The position numbers were made by a program, and so were the translations under genes. This document shows, one piece after another, positions 10,899 through 21,382 of a stretch of 64,000 nucleotides of DNA (within the stretch, counting starts at the first letter, position 1; every line of letters begins with the position of its first letter). The notes below the pieces were generated by a model. The model made no database searches, was not told the origin of the DNA, and saw only the letters and a list, made by a program, of their open reading frames with translations. The DNA lies in the NCBI RefSeq assembly GCF_000143415.4, contig NW_003314261.1:1227674-1291673 (forward strand), read 5' to 3'. The stretch comes from Selaginella moellendorffii. Lineage: Eukaryota; Streptophyta; Lycopodiopsida; Selaginellales; Selaginellaceae.

Positions 10899-12527
10899 TG
10901 TGAGACACAAATCCCTAAGCCCCAAAGTGGAGCCAAAAAGGTGCCATATGGCAGTAGTCAAAGTGGAAGTTTAACAAATGTAACAACTAAAAGCTCCAAC
11001 TTGGAAAATCGAGAGCGGGAGTGGAACCCTAAACAAAGTGCTCGAAGCAATTGGTGAATGAGTCTCTAAAAAGGGATATAAAAAGGATTAACACATGGCA
11101 AGTGCCATAACACATAGAAGTGTCAAGAACAAGTCCAAGAAGTAGTCTAAAAAAGAGTCTGAGATGGAGTCTAAGAAGGAGTTTGAGATGGATCCAAAAT
11201 GGACCCGAGATGAAGTCCTAGATGGACCCAAGATGTCTAGGACCCAAGATGGAGTTCGAGATACCTCGCACTCCATCTTGGGTCCATCTAAGACTCCATC
11301 TTGGGTCCATCTCGGACTCCATCTCAAATCCACCTCAAACTCCATTTTGGGTCAGTCCAAGATGGACTTGAGATGGAGTCCAAGGTCAAGATCAAGACTG
11401 AGACTGAGACTGAGACCAAGGTTGAGACCAAGGCCAAGACTGAGATTGAGACCAAGACCGAGACTGAGACCGAGACCGAGATTGAGTTTGAGTCCGAGAC
11501 TGAATCGGATTCTAAATCTAACTTCGAGGTGAAAGCCCAAAGTGATTGTGTCCCAGACCCTGAGGGGTTTGATGAGCTCTAAAAGTATAGTAAAGGGGAG
11601 GACTCTAGTGGAGCTAATTTGGCCAAGAAAGGCCAGTGTGTCCAAGGAAGGATACCTATGTGTTGGGTGATGATATAACCATTGAAGAGTCCAAGGCTAA
11701 AATGAATACAGACAGACAACTAGGGTGGTTTGGTGAAGTGTTTAAGAGCTGGCTTTAGCTTCCTTGAGAGATCGAATGGTCGATGCTCCCAATCCAAGTG
11801 TGGGTGGCACTACTTACTTGGGTACCTGGAGTGGCTCATCATAACGTCGCTCATGTCACATAGCTAGGGCACCTAAGGGTAGAAGGTGGAGAGAGTACCC
11901 ATGAGGCTGGCATAAGTCCATAGTGTTTCGAAATGTCATCCCAAAGTCCTGGACTATGGAAAGGAAGAGGAGTAGTCATTTGGTGTAATGACCAAGGATA
12001 CAATCACATAGTGAGGAAGTCTCAAGGGACAATAGGACTTAGTGGTTGGGACTTTGGGCCTTGACCCAAAGGCCTTGAGCGGTGTTGGTGAGTACGGCTG
12101 TGGATGAAAAGGGACTTGGTAAGGATGAAAGAAGGGATATTAGGGAAAGGTGTTCCCCATATCTTCAGGCATCCTAAGGGTGTTAAGGTGTGATCAAGGG
12201 ATGACCACACATAGATGGATGGCTCAGCCTTTGAGAGACAGGACTGTGATGTGGGTGGTCTTGGACTACCAATGTGACAAGGGTGAATGAGCATGGCCTT
12301 AGCATAACAGGCTAATATGTTAGTGGTAGTTTTGAGTATCGGTCATAGGATCGAACATGTGGAGCACTTGGACCAAATGCAAAGGCTGAATGGCATAGAT
12401 GCCATTTGTGGGGCTAGCATGTCCCCAAGTCAGAAATAAGACTTATAGAGGTCATGAGTGAGACTCTTCCACGTGGTCAAGGTGTGGTTAAGTGACTAAA
12501 GTAGAATGAAAATTTTAGTCACTTACA
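10899..12527 (-). mobile_element. Solo LTR, same family as 1-6,343
   Basis: The 1,629-bp segment starts TGTGAGACAC and ends GTCACTTACA, with perfect 5-bp target duplications GGTGG at 10,894-10,898 and 12,528-12,532. No internal region is present, so it is a solo LTR left by LTR-LTR recombination. In window coordinates it is the reverse complement of the LTRs at 1-1,655 and 5,737-6,343, and it gives the full length of the family's LTR. Confidence 0.9.
11160..11530. repeat. Tandem array of the solo LTR (GAGACTGAGACC units)
   Basis: It is the complement of the GGACTCCATCTC/GGTCTC array. Here it is mostly GAGACTGAGACC-type units with GAGATGGAGTCC units at the edge. Its open frames (Glu/Thr/Lys or Arg/Leu repeats) are not genes. 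Confidence 0.85.
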
Positions 12528-12769
12528 GGTGGCTTCAATTGCTAAACCGGTTGGAGTTGTTGGTTATATCCATCTGGAGATGGTCGAAGTGCGAAGTTAT
12601 TAGCAAGTGGATGCTCCTGCACATATTGGCTCCTAGACACGTTGGCTCGTAGGGGGTTGAAGCTCTGGATGGAGGTGGTAACACTATTCTGTTGAGTGTG
12701 TGCTAGCCTTGCAATGGTACACCAACAATAGGGTTGTCTTGATGCTATCTTTGTCTGCTAAAGTCTCAA

Positions 12770-13510
12770 TGCCTTAAGTTCCTCGAGAATGGCAGTCTGC
12801 TATTGTTGCTGTTGCAAGAGAGCCAGTTGGTGATGTTCAAAGAGGTCTTTATATTGGTGAAATTATATAACGGTAGAGTCCAATGCTGGTGGCAATCTTT
12901 CTTTTGTGACTTTGAGTGTAGGTTGGCAAGAAACCACTGCGATTGGATGCTCAAGGGGGTGGCTAGATAGAGATTGGGCAGCCTAGAAGACACCTAGAGT
13001 GAGGCAAAACTCTTATTGAACCTCCTCAACATTCTCAAAAGTTGGACGACACTTAGTATGCTTACACTTGAGAAGTTTGCATTGGATGAGCAACTTCAAT
13101 CCCTGGACAAAGGTGGTGATCACGGTCTGTTCTATGATGTCTGAGATCTGGGTGAGGCATAGCTTCTAATGTTGCTTGAACTGCTAGATATACTCGATGA
13201 CAAACTCATGTGGTGCTTGCCAAAAAGAAAAAACCTCAATGTGAAGTTGTTGAAAATCCTTTTCCTATCCAAACATCTTGAGGAAGAGCCTCTTTACCTC
13301 TGTGTATCGCTCCTGCTCTATATCCAAGAGTGACTCTGCCTAAACTCGAGCTTGTTCATGCATCAATTGAAGAAAGTGGTTGTGCTTGCTTGCATTTACT
13401 ATGATTCCATTTGAGTCACAAAAGACCTCAAATTCTATTATATGACTCCATGTTGATGAAGCTCTAGGTGCAAGAAAGGTAAATCCAGACCCCACTGTAG
13501 GATATGGATT
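12770..13510 (-). pseudogene. Retrotransposon gag fragment, TAG-riddled
   Basis: The minus-strand frame contains gag-type blocks: ERYTEVKRLFLKMFG, then DFQQLHIEVFSFWQ, then SDIIEQTVITTFVQGLK. This order and spacing is usual for the Ty3/gypsy gag domain (PF03732-like). At least four TAG codons and one TAA interrupt the frame, each where Gln is the expected residue. No protease or RT follows in phase. The LTR-flanked element it belonged to cannot be identified. Confidence 0.65.
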
Positions 13511-13559
13511 GAATTCATCTTTATTGGCTATTGCAAATCGCTAGACAAAGTATTTGCTA

Positions 13560-14980
13560 GATCTAGAGAATCTTCCTCATCCAAGATGAATTGGTGGAAA
13601 TCAAGCTCTCACTTAAATGTGAAAACTTTCCTCTAAGAGTGGAGATTAGTGCCTTCCAAATTGATCCTCTAGGTGATTGTGAACATGTTATCACTGATAT
13701 AAAATATTCAAATCACCACAAATGCCAAAATATGGTAAATGCTATAAAGTGGATCACCCAATTTAGCAATTTGAATCGTCCCCCAATGCCCTAATCAAAA
13801 CTCACAACCAAAATAAATGGTTATGAATGTCACAAACTCCAAAAATAAAACTCCAAGAGATGTGAAAATGTTGAGATATCTCCAAAAGAAACTAGTGTTG
13901 TGCTTTTTTGCTGAGAACTCCTGCTGTGATGGATGGAATCACCTGGAAAGTGGCTTAATATCGGTCTAAGAAGCTAAGTTATCCTCCTCATATAAAGTTT
14001 TTGCAAAAACTGAGCACAAGATGGAAAAATAACTCTCAAGAAATGAGATCACAAAAGGATTTACAATTCTAATGCAAAAAATTGTGAGAAAAGCAAAAAC
14101 TTTGTGCATTAGAGAGGTATGCAACTTCATTACAGCATTAGAGAAAATGACTTGGATCTGGCTCAAAACTCCATGAAAATATTGAAGTTATGACTCAAAA
14201 GAAAGAGCAGAGCAAGGCGCACACGATGGTATAAATGACAATGAAAATGGACTTTAGATGCTCGAGAAATTAACACTCAAATATTGCTATGGCATGAGGA
14301 AGAGAGAAATTAAAACATGATTGGCAAGAAATGATGGAAATGCACAAATTTGGAGATGGGCAGTTTTATCCATGTCTTAAAATTACTCAAAAGCAAGATT
14401 TTACAAGGATGCACAAAATGGAGAGAGTTATCACCATACAAAGCTTCCACACTGAATTGTGTTTGCATGCTGAAAGAAAAACACGTGCATGTCGCGGCTT
14501 CCAATGAATTGGCCTCCTAGAAACTACTCCCCAAATAGCTCTTAGTAAGATCTAAGAACCCATCAAACGAATTGGTACAATCTTTCCCTAAGATTCAAAC
14601 TTAGAGTGAAAAACAATAGGAAGAGGAATAAAAACAAAAACAAAAATGGCTAGAATTCCTTTATCTCTCCATTAAATCACAAGAGCTTATACTCGTTGGA
14701 AAGAGAAGTTTGAGATCTACACACCCAAAGAAAGAGCACCTCAAATGGATCAAAGATAAGGGAGAAAATCTAACTGAAAACTCGTGCTATATGCCATAGC
14801 TTCAAGAAGATGAAGTTTCACTCCCACACTCAAAGATCTCTCCATGGTGGTAATTCCTACTGCACCTAGCTTATCCCTTTTTAGGATTGCCACTCCAAAC
14901 CCTTGTGGATCTTCTCCATCACTCCAAAAATGCTCTAGAAAGAAAGAAGGTAGGGTTTATGCTATGTTCACTATATTAAG
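13560..14980. other. No gene seen
   Basis: AT-rich sequence with short frames only and no recognisable domain. It lies between the gag fragment and an LTR-like fragment, so it is probably decayed retroelement DNA. Confidence 0.5.
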
Positions 14981-14981
14981 G

Positions 14982-15240
14982 TGTGACACCTCCATCCTCC
15001 TCTTTGTGGCTCTGCTCACATTCTAAGCTCTTTCTTTATGCTCTAGCTCAAGACACAAAGCGCAAAACCCTTGATATTTCACCTTCACAAGGTTTTTATA
15101 CAAATATTTAGAATATTCCAGGAATTAAAATATTCCCTCTCTCTCTAGATGTCTATAGCTGCAATAGTAGGAATAGGAGTAGGATCATATTTTGAGAATC
15201 AAAATATTCTCTCTCTCTCTCTCAACCTATGGTTGTAATA
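14982..15240 (+). repeat. Truncated LTR-like fragment, relative of 8,860-9,189
   Basis: It starts TGTGACACCTC and shares the AACCCTTGATATTTC, TTTTTATACAAATATTTAGAATATTC and (CT)n blocks with 8,860-9,189. The 3' end, including the CCAACA terminus, is not found. Confidence 0.55.
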
Positions 15241-15719
15241 GTCCTTCCTTGGCCTCTTTTCGTTCTCCACCAAAACTTAACATTATCTGCTAAGTATGGT
15301 TTTGCACACGGGACATTTTCTAAGCTTGGTAACTACAATGCTCAGAAGTAATCCTCTGTATCATAAAATTACTCCTTCATCACTTTATAGTCATTCACTC
15401 CCTTGAAAATTGGTGGGGGTTTTGGTTTGTACTTAGGAATTGTTTGGGGGATTGATTTTACTTTGGTTTGTTTGACTTTGTTCTGTCCTACCTCAATCCC
15501 CACCGAAACATCCATGAGTTCTATGCTACTAGCATCTGCAGTCTTTTGTTTTTTTTTTTATTTCTCCCTACACTTTAGCTTTGTAGTGCACCTGAATTTA
15601 GAGCCAAACTCCAAGCCTATTGCACTACGAAACAAGGGTCCAGTACAATCCCACAAGCATCAGCTCTTTATATCTAGCACTTGCACGGAAAATGGTGTCA
15701 GATGTTTTCTAGCACAATT

Positions 15720-16370
15720 TTGGCATACTGGTGGCCTAACACGAGGAGGAGGGTACTCCACCAACTAAAATAGCATGGAACTTGGGTTTAGACCCAAGTT
15801 CGATGCAAAACAAGGAGTGATATAGCCCAATGGGAGTTAAAGTAATATCTCAAAGGGTCAAAAAGGCATTTTAACCATTATCCCTATTAAACATTGGGAC
15901 CCATAACCCCCCCCCCCCCCCCCCTGATGAATACACACTTTGGGCTTTCACCCCAAGCCACCCTTAGTACCAAAAGTTAGTCTCTAAGACAAGCTCGAAA
16001 CTTACTAAATATGGGATTGCGATTTTGGACATAAGACAAACACCATTGTGTTCAGGACAATCTCTACATTCTGTAGATATGCCAAATGAGTAAATCTAGA
16101 CACTTTCCATAAATAACATTTGGGGCCAAAATGAGACTAACACAAAAAGCAAGATAGCGAGGGTGTTTGGTATACAAGGTAAGCTATCATCTAATGATAT
16201 TGAGGGACTAAACTCAATATCAAGAAGGTTCCCAACACTAGCAAGTGTAAGTCAACAAATGAGTTTCTCTAACCAGGTCAAGTATGTTTAACAAATAGCA
16301 TTTAGGAACTTTATCTTTATGCTCATCTAGTCAAGTGCATACACGATGACCAGTTTCTTAACTAACTTGG
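15720..16370. repeat. Left arm of a large imperfect inverted repeat
   Basis: Read in reverse complement, this arm matches 19,440-20,120 with many substitutions. Shared blocks include AACTTGGGTTTAGACCCAAG, the homopolymer tract, GACACTTTCYATAAATA, ATGAGACTAACACAAA and GGTAAGCTATCATC. The spacer is about 3.07 kb. The arms could be two LTRs of one family inserted head to head, or the ends of a foldback element. Confidence 0.65.
15907..15924. repeat. Poly-C tract of 18
   Basis: Eighteen consecutive C in the left arm of the inverted repeat. The right arm has poly-G at the matching place, so the tract predates the split of the two copies. Its exact length may be unreliable in an assembly. Confidence 0.9.
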
Positions 16371-16807
16371 GTGGAGACCATAAAAAGAACTAGCAGTACC
16401 AACCTTTTATCGTTGTGGCAATAAGGAAAGAGTGTTTATAAAGACTGGCTGACAAGTATCTTTCGATACCCGAAGTCACATTTGCGATAAGCTTGTATAC
16501 AAGGGTCTCTAATAATGTATTAGTCTATGCTACTTGTCCTTCCAGAGCATCCAATGGAGCATTGGACAACTAAATCTTGCCACTAAACTCCTGTTTAGAA
16601 GTCCCCTCATTAGAGTCCTCCTCATTTAGGGATTACACAACTTCCAATTTAGGGATTACTGGATCCACAACTTCTTGTTCGACTGAAGGTTCCATCTTTG
16701 GAAAGGATTTTATCTCTGCCTTGGTGTGCTTATGCCCTACCTTAGCCATCTCCTAGTAATCCACCTCTATTCTTCATTAGAACTAAGGAAAAGGCTCCAA
16801 AACCAAA

Positions 16808-17525
16808 TTGTAAGCCACAAATTTTCTTTTGCCAATTTGTTAGTTTACCTTGTCTATTTAACCATCTTGGTATTAGCCTTTGCTTAGTTTTCTTGCCAAG
16901 GTTCTCACCTATTCTACCAACTCTGACTTGGTCCTACTTAAGTTCAATTACTTACTATATGAGCAATAGAGAATTAACCAGCTCTTCATCTCAAACTCTC
17001 TCCCAATCCCTCTCCCTAAGTTAGATTGGATTTAAGGTTTGGCTATACTCTTTGTAAGCATAAGTAGCCAAGCACACTAAACCTCTAGGTTCCTAGCATC
17101 TCATGGTACACAAGGCTTGATCATGGGACCTTCTAAATCACAAGCCTTGGGTGCAACTCTTAGTTCGAGATGCTTGGGAAAACATCATAGCTTAATGGTT
17201 TGGTATAGGTACCTCAACTCCTTACTTCCATTCTGAAGGGAAGGCTCAAGCTCAGTCTCAGACTTGGTCTCAAACTTGATCTTGGATCTTAGACTTGGTC
17301 TTAAACTTGATCTCGAATCTCTCAAACTTGATCTCAGATCTTAGACTCAATCTCGAACTCGATCTTGGATTCGGTCTTGGACTCGATCTCGGACTCGGTC
17401 TTAAACTTGGTCTCAGATTCAGTCTCAGACTCGATCTCAAATCAGTCTCATTTGATAAACTTTTTATTGTTTCGGTCGTGGTTTTGGGGATCCTTTAGCC
17501 TACGATACCTCGGGGAGTTGGTTCC
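16808..17525 (-). repeat. Decayed LTR start with GA/CT-type tandem array
   Basis: GGCTCCAAAACCAAATTGTAAGC at 16,793-16,815 parallels the primer-site/LTR junction at 5,721-5,743, allowing several substitutions. This implies a decayed, minus-oriented LTR of the 1-6,343 family. Its tandem array lies at 17,220-17,455 (CTCAGACTTGGTCTC-type units). The other LTR end is not recognisable. Confidence 0.5.
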
Positions 17526-17534
17526 TTACGAAAG

Positions 17535-18720
17535 CACTATACATCATTTACACACTTTGGAGTAAAAAATTTCAAAACAGCCATAAGTTTGTAAAGATTA
17601 ATTTATAAACCCTTATGAGAAATAAGATAAGTCTTATCTTTTGACCCAACCACCCACTTTAACCACTTTAGTTTTAAACCAACTTCTCATAAGCAATCAA
17701 ACATCTTATAAATATCACATATGTGCTCCTTCTATATCCCCTTCAAATATCAAGATATCATAGATGAAGTGATGGATATCTTAGACTTTTGGTATATCAC
17801 AAAGAACCTCATTTATCATCTTCTAGAAATGTGCCGAAACAGTTCAAACTAATATCAAAAGCATTTACAAACAAGGTAAAAGTCGAGTGTAGTTAAGATA
17901 TACCAAACTAAAAAAGTCATGAACACTTCTTTGAGATCCACAAATGCTTGCTCATTGTCCTCAAACAAGATGGAAGACAATATTGATAACTTTAACAATA
18001 CTTACAATAGTGTAATATAATTAGAAATATAATTAACAAAGTGATTCAAATATTGTACTTTGCAAAGAGAGCACTACACATCATTCATACACTTTAGAGT
18101 AGAGAATTTTATAATAGCCATAAGTTTGTAAAAACTAACTTGCAAACTCTTGTGAGAAATGTGATATTCAAAGATAAATCTTATCCTTAGACCCAAACAC
18201 CCACTTTAACCACTTCAACTTCAAATTAACTTCTTGCAAGAAATCCAACATCTTGTGGATATTATATACATGCTCCTTCCACGTCCCTTTCAAGTGGATC
18301 AAGATATCATGGATGAAGGTGGTAGCCACCTTTAGAACCTTTTATATTTTCTTTTGGAAAGGTGCTAAAGCATTGTTTAAACAAAATGGGTATCACCAAG
18401 AATTTATACATATCAAATGATATATAGAAAGTAGTTTTTAAAACATCCTTTTCGACCATTGATATTCACTAGTATCTAGAAGTAAAATTGAACTTGGTGC
18501 CAACAAATTCTCCCTAGACGATGTAAAATATTGGTAGTATGAGGAAGCGTGTATATATTTAGGATAGTCACAATATTTAATGGACATTAATAAATGCAAA
18601 ATCAAATATTTTTATCAAACTTCATTACAAGATGAGATTTATATGCCCAAGGACTTTAAACTTTTTGGATAATACCCTTCTCCAACATTTCTTTGACATT
18701 TACACATAAGATTTTAATCT
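17535..18720 (-). pseudogene. Ty3/gypsy RT to RNase H fragment, partly duplicated
   Basis: The minus strand from about 18,480 carries an RT block (EKDVLKTTFYISFDMYKFLVIP), matching the usual DIPKTAF...YGHYEFLVMPFGL motif. After a frame change there is HDILIHLKGTWKEHVYNI, the region following the YxDD motif. Further down, near 17,900, comes EDNEQAFVDLKEVFMT, the usual junction to RNase H. The stretches 17,535-17,770 and 18,070-18,300 are diverged direct copies of each other. Stops and frameshifts are frequent. Confidence 0.55.
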
Positions 18721-18729
18721 CTTTTGGTG

Positions 18730-19440
18730 ACTAATGCTAAATAAAAAACTTAATTAGACAAGCTTCCCTAGTTGGAATAAAATGACACGTTGTAATTTTG
18801 GCCCTAAATGATAGGTCAAAGTTAAAGAGATTATTATACTCCTTTTTTAGCCAATCAATAGCTATAATACAAAGACTGTCTAAGGGATATAAAAAGGGAA
18901 TGAAAAAGTAAGAAGGAAACACAATGGGAGGTAATAGAGAGACAATGATGCTAAAGCCTAAACCCAAGAAATGGAGGAGCCAATTTTGAAAACACTAATA
19001 ATGTTGATATGTGTAGCTAACTTTATTACACATCCAACAATAAACATCATAGCCATGATCATATCCTCACTTTTATTCTTGAATATAGGCAGCAATAGTA
19101 GTATTAATCTCTATCAAAATAATATTATCTTTCATGGGAAAGTATATGTAATTATAAGTAGGAGAGATGATGTTTTATAGTGTTGTGCCAATTAAAGAAC
19201 ATCATCAAGGGTGGCTTAAACAAGTGCATGTACAAGTCCCATAAAATCTTAATAAAGTGCTATCCACAACATATGCAACGTAATTTATTCTAACATATTT
19301 GGTTATGCATATGTCGCACATGTGATTGTGGATATTGAAAGTTACCTGTCGGCTAGTCCTTTCAAATATTTTTTTCTTACTGCCACGATGACAGGAGGTT
19401 GGTATTGTTGGACCCTTTATCAATTCCTCTTATTCAAGTG
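18730..19440. other. No gene seen
   Basis: AT-rich sequence between the RT fragment and the right inverted-repeat arm. Only short frames of 60-76 codons, with no domain recognised. Confidence 0.5.
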
Positions 19441-19895
19441 TTAGCAAACTGGGCTTAGCATCTGTACTTAGCTAAATGAGCATAAGGAAGGAATTCCTAA
19501 GTGTCTATTTAGCTAAGCATACTTGACTTAGCTTGTTAGTTCTCTTTTGCTTTATCTTGCATTAACTTGACAAAAACCCTCGCATATTAAGACTAGTCCC
19601 TCCATATTGCCGGATGATAGCTTACCATGTCTGCCAAACACCTTTGCTATTATGCCCTTTGTGTTAGTCTCATTTCAGTCCTAAATACTATTTATAGAAA
19701 GTGTCTAGATTTGCTCATTTGGCATATCTATGCAATGTAAAGATGGACCTGAACACAATGGTGTTCATCCCATATGCAAATTCACAATCTAAAGACATTC
19801 CATATTTAATAAGTTTAGAGCTTGTCCTAGAGACTAACTCCTGATACTAAGAGAGGCTTTGGGTTTCAGTTAAGAGAAGTGTGTGTTCCTCAAGA

Positions 19896-19926
<31 letters not shown>

Positions 19927-20120
19927 GCGGGGGGGTTGTGGACAGTTCTAAATGTATAGTATAGATAGTAGGTAGGTCAGGCATGGCTGACCAACCTGAG
20001 GCATAGTCTAACTCCCACTTGCGTGCCTGTCCTTGTTCTACGTTTGGCTTGGGTCTAAGCCCAAGTTCCATACCATGCTAGTTGGTGGAGTACCCATATT
20101 GTCGCGTTAGGCCACCGGTA
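19440..20120. repeat. Right arm of the large inverted repeat
   Basis: Reverse-complement partner of 15,720-16,370. It contains a G-rich homopolymer of 38 bases (19,898-19,935, one C at 19,928) at the position of the left arm's poly-C. Identity is lowest around the homopolymer. Confidence 0.65.
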
Positions 20121-20460
20121 TGCTGAAATAGTGCCAAACTCCATTTGGCTCTGTTTTGCATACTGATCCTAGCATTGGGATGCTGGATGCTCTAGGACTA
20201 TTCCAAGTTGCTTCGTGCTTCTGTCTCTTTGCTCTTTGGGCTGTATACTTGGGAATTGCTCCGTTGTTCAGTTCCATTGCTCTTGGGCTCTATGCTTAAG
20301 AGTTTAGCTTTGTTCTTTCATTTAGTGGCCCAAGGCCCTAAAACTCGGGTTCCACACCACTGTCTTTTGGACACGTGGCATATATCACATGGCATATGGA
20401 GGGTTTAAGTTCCGCTTTGTGGTGTTATTATCACCATAGGATAAACAGTAAAAACCACAT
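20090..20460. repeat. Dispersed repeat, copy of 6,346-6,754
   Basis: It shares GTTAGGCCACCGGTAT, GCTCTAGGACTATTCCAAGT and the GTAAAAACCAC end with the 6.3-kb copy. It overlaps the edge of the right inverted-repeat arm, so arm and repeat may belong to one larger element. Confidence 0.6.
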
Positions 20461-20467
20461 GCACTAC

Positions 20468-20653
20468 TATTAGGGGAAGGAGGGCACCTCCCCCAACGTT
20501 CACTCAAACACAAGAAATGCTTCAATGCTCTTCACAAAAATGCCCTTCCCCCTTGCCCTTGTGGGATAAGGGTTTTATACAAGGAAGATAGGGAATATTT
20601 TGAGGACCAGAATATTCCCTCTCTCTCTCTCACTCTCTCAGTGGGCACGCCCT
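20468..20653 (-). repeat. LTR copy in reverse, same family as 58,490-58,684
   Basis: The reverse complement runs TATTAGGGCG, CCCACTGAGAGAGTGAGAG, GAATATTC, TTGTATAAAACCCTT and GTTGGGGGAGG, in the same order as the LTR at 58,490-58,684. No internal region follows, so it is a solo or fragmentary LTR. Confidence 0.7.
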
Positions 20654-20919
20654 AATATGTGACCATGGTGGATCGCACTAGCTTTAGATGCGCAAAAACC
20701 CTCCAAAGAGTGTAGAGTGTACCTCTGCTATTAATGCCGAGCATGGACCATACTTGAGCTTACGAGCTAAAGAGTTGAGCTCACAAGTTGAGCTCAATTT
20801 TCAATTGTAATTTAGTACAAACATTATAAACTTTAAAATTTTAAAGTTATGGCGAACTTAATAATTTCATAACTCTCTATATATTATATAGATAAAAATG
20901 TTCTAAAGGACACTTCTTG

Positions 20920-21140
20920 TTCTAATAATTTAAATATTTACTACATGCAATAATAGAGATGTTTGTTAGAATATAAAATAAAATGTTTGCAAAAAGAGTA
21001 TTCTTGTCACTTCTTTAAATTTGTACTCTGTGCTTTCTAGCTAGTAAATGTCAGGTTTGTCAGAATTTTAAAATTATTAAATTTGAATTAAGATTCTATA
21101 TAAGGCCATATAACCATTTGAAAGGAAAAAAAAACAACTG
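20920..21140. repeat. Left end sequence of the MULE-like locus (repeat of 33,060-33,260)
   Basis: The blocks GATGTTTGTTAGAA, GTTTGCAAAAA, CTTCTTTAAAT, CCAGGTTTGTCAGAAT-like and TATAAGGC...CCATTT are shared with 33,060-33,260. Both precede MULE-related coding debris, so this is probably the element's 3' flank or terminal region. Confidence 0.55.
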
Positions 21141-21382
21141 TGATGGTACATATGCTCTCACAATACATCGTAACATCATACACCCAAAAGACTATCACAA
21201 AATATTTTTTGAGAAGGTAAAGACAAAAATGGAGACTCACAAATACTATGGGTAGTATTGCGAAAAGAACCTCACAAGTATATGAAATGAAAAGTGAAAT
21301 AATATAATATTTTTATTAATTATATAAGGTATAATTAGTTTATATTATTGATAGAGAATAAACATCGATAGTGCTGGAAAAT

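Noticed and set aside
11164-11645. Glu/Thr- and Leu/Gly-rich frames in the solo LTR
   Set aside because: Same array in reverse, with a solo LTR structure and target duplications around it.
19898-19935. G-quadruplex regulatory element
   Set aside because: It is a plain homopolymer copied in an inverted-repeat arm, and its length may be an assembly artefact. No nearby gene gives it a regulatory context.
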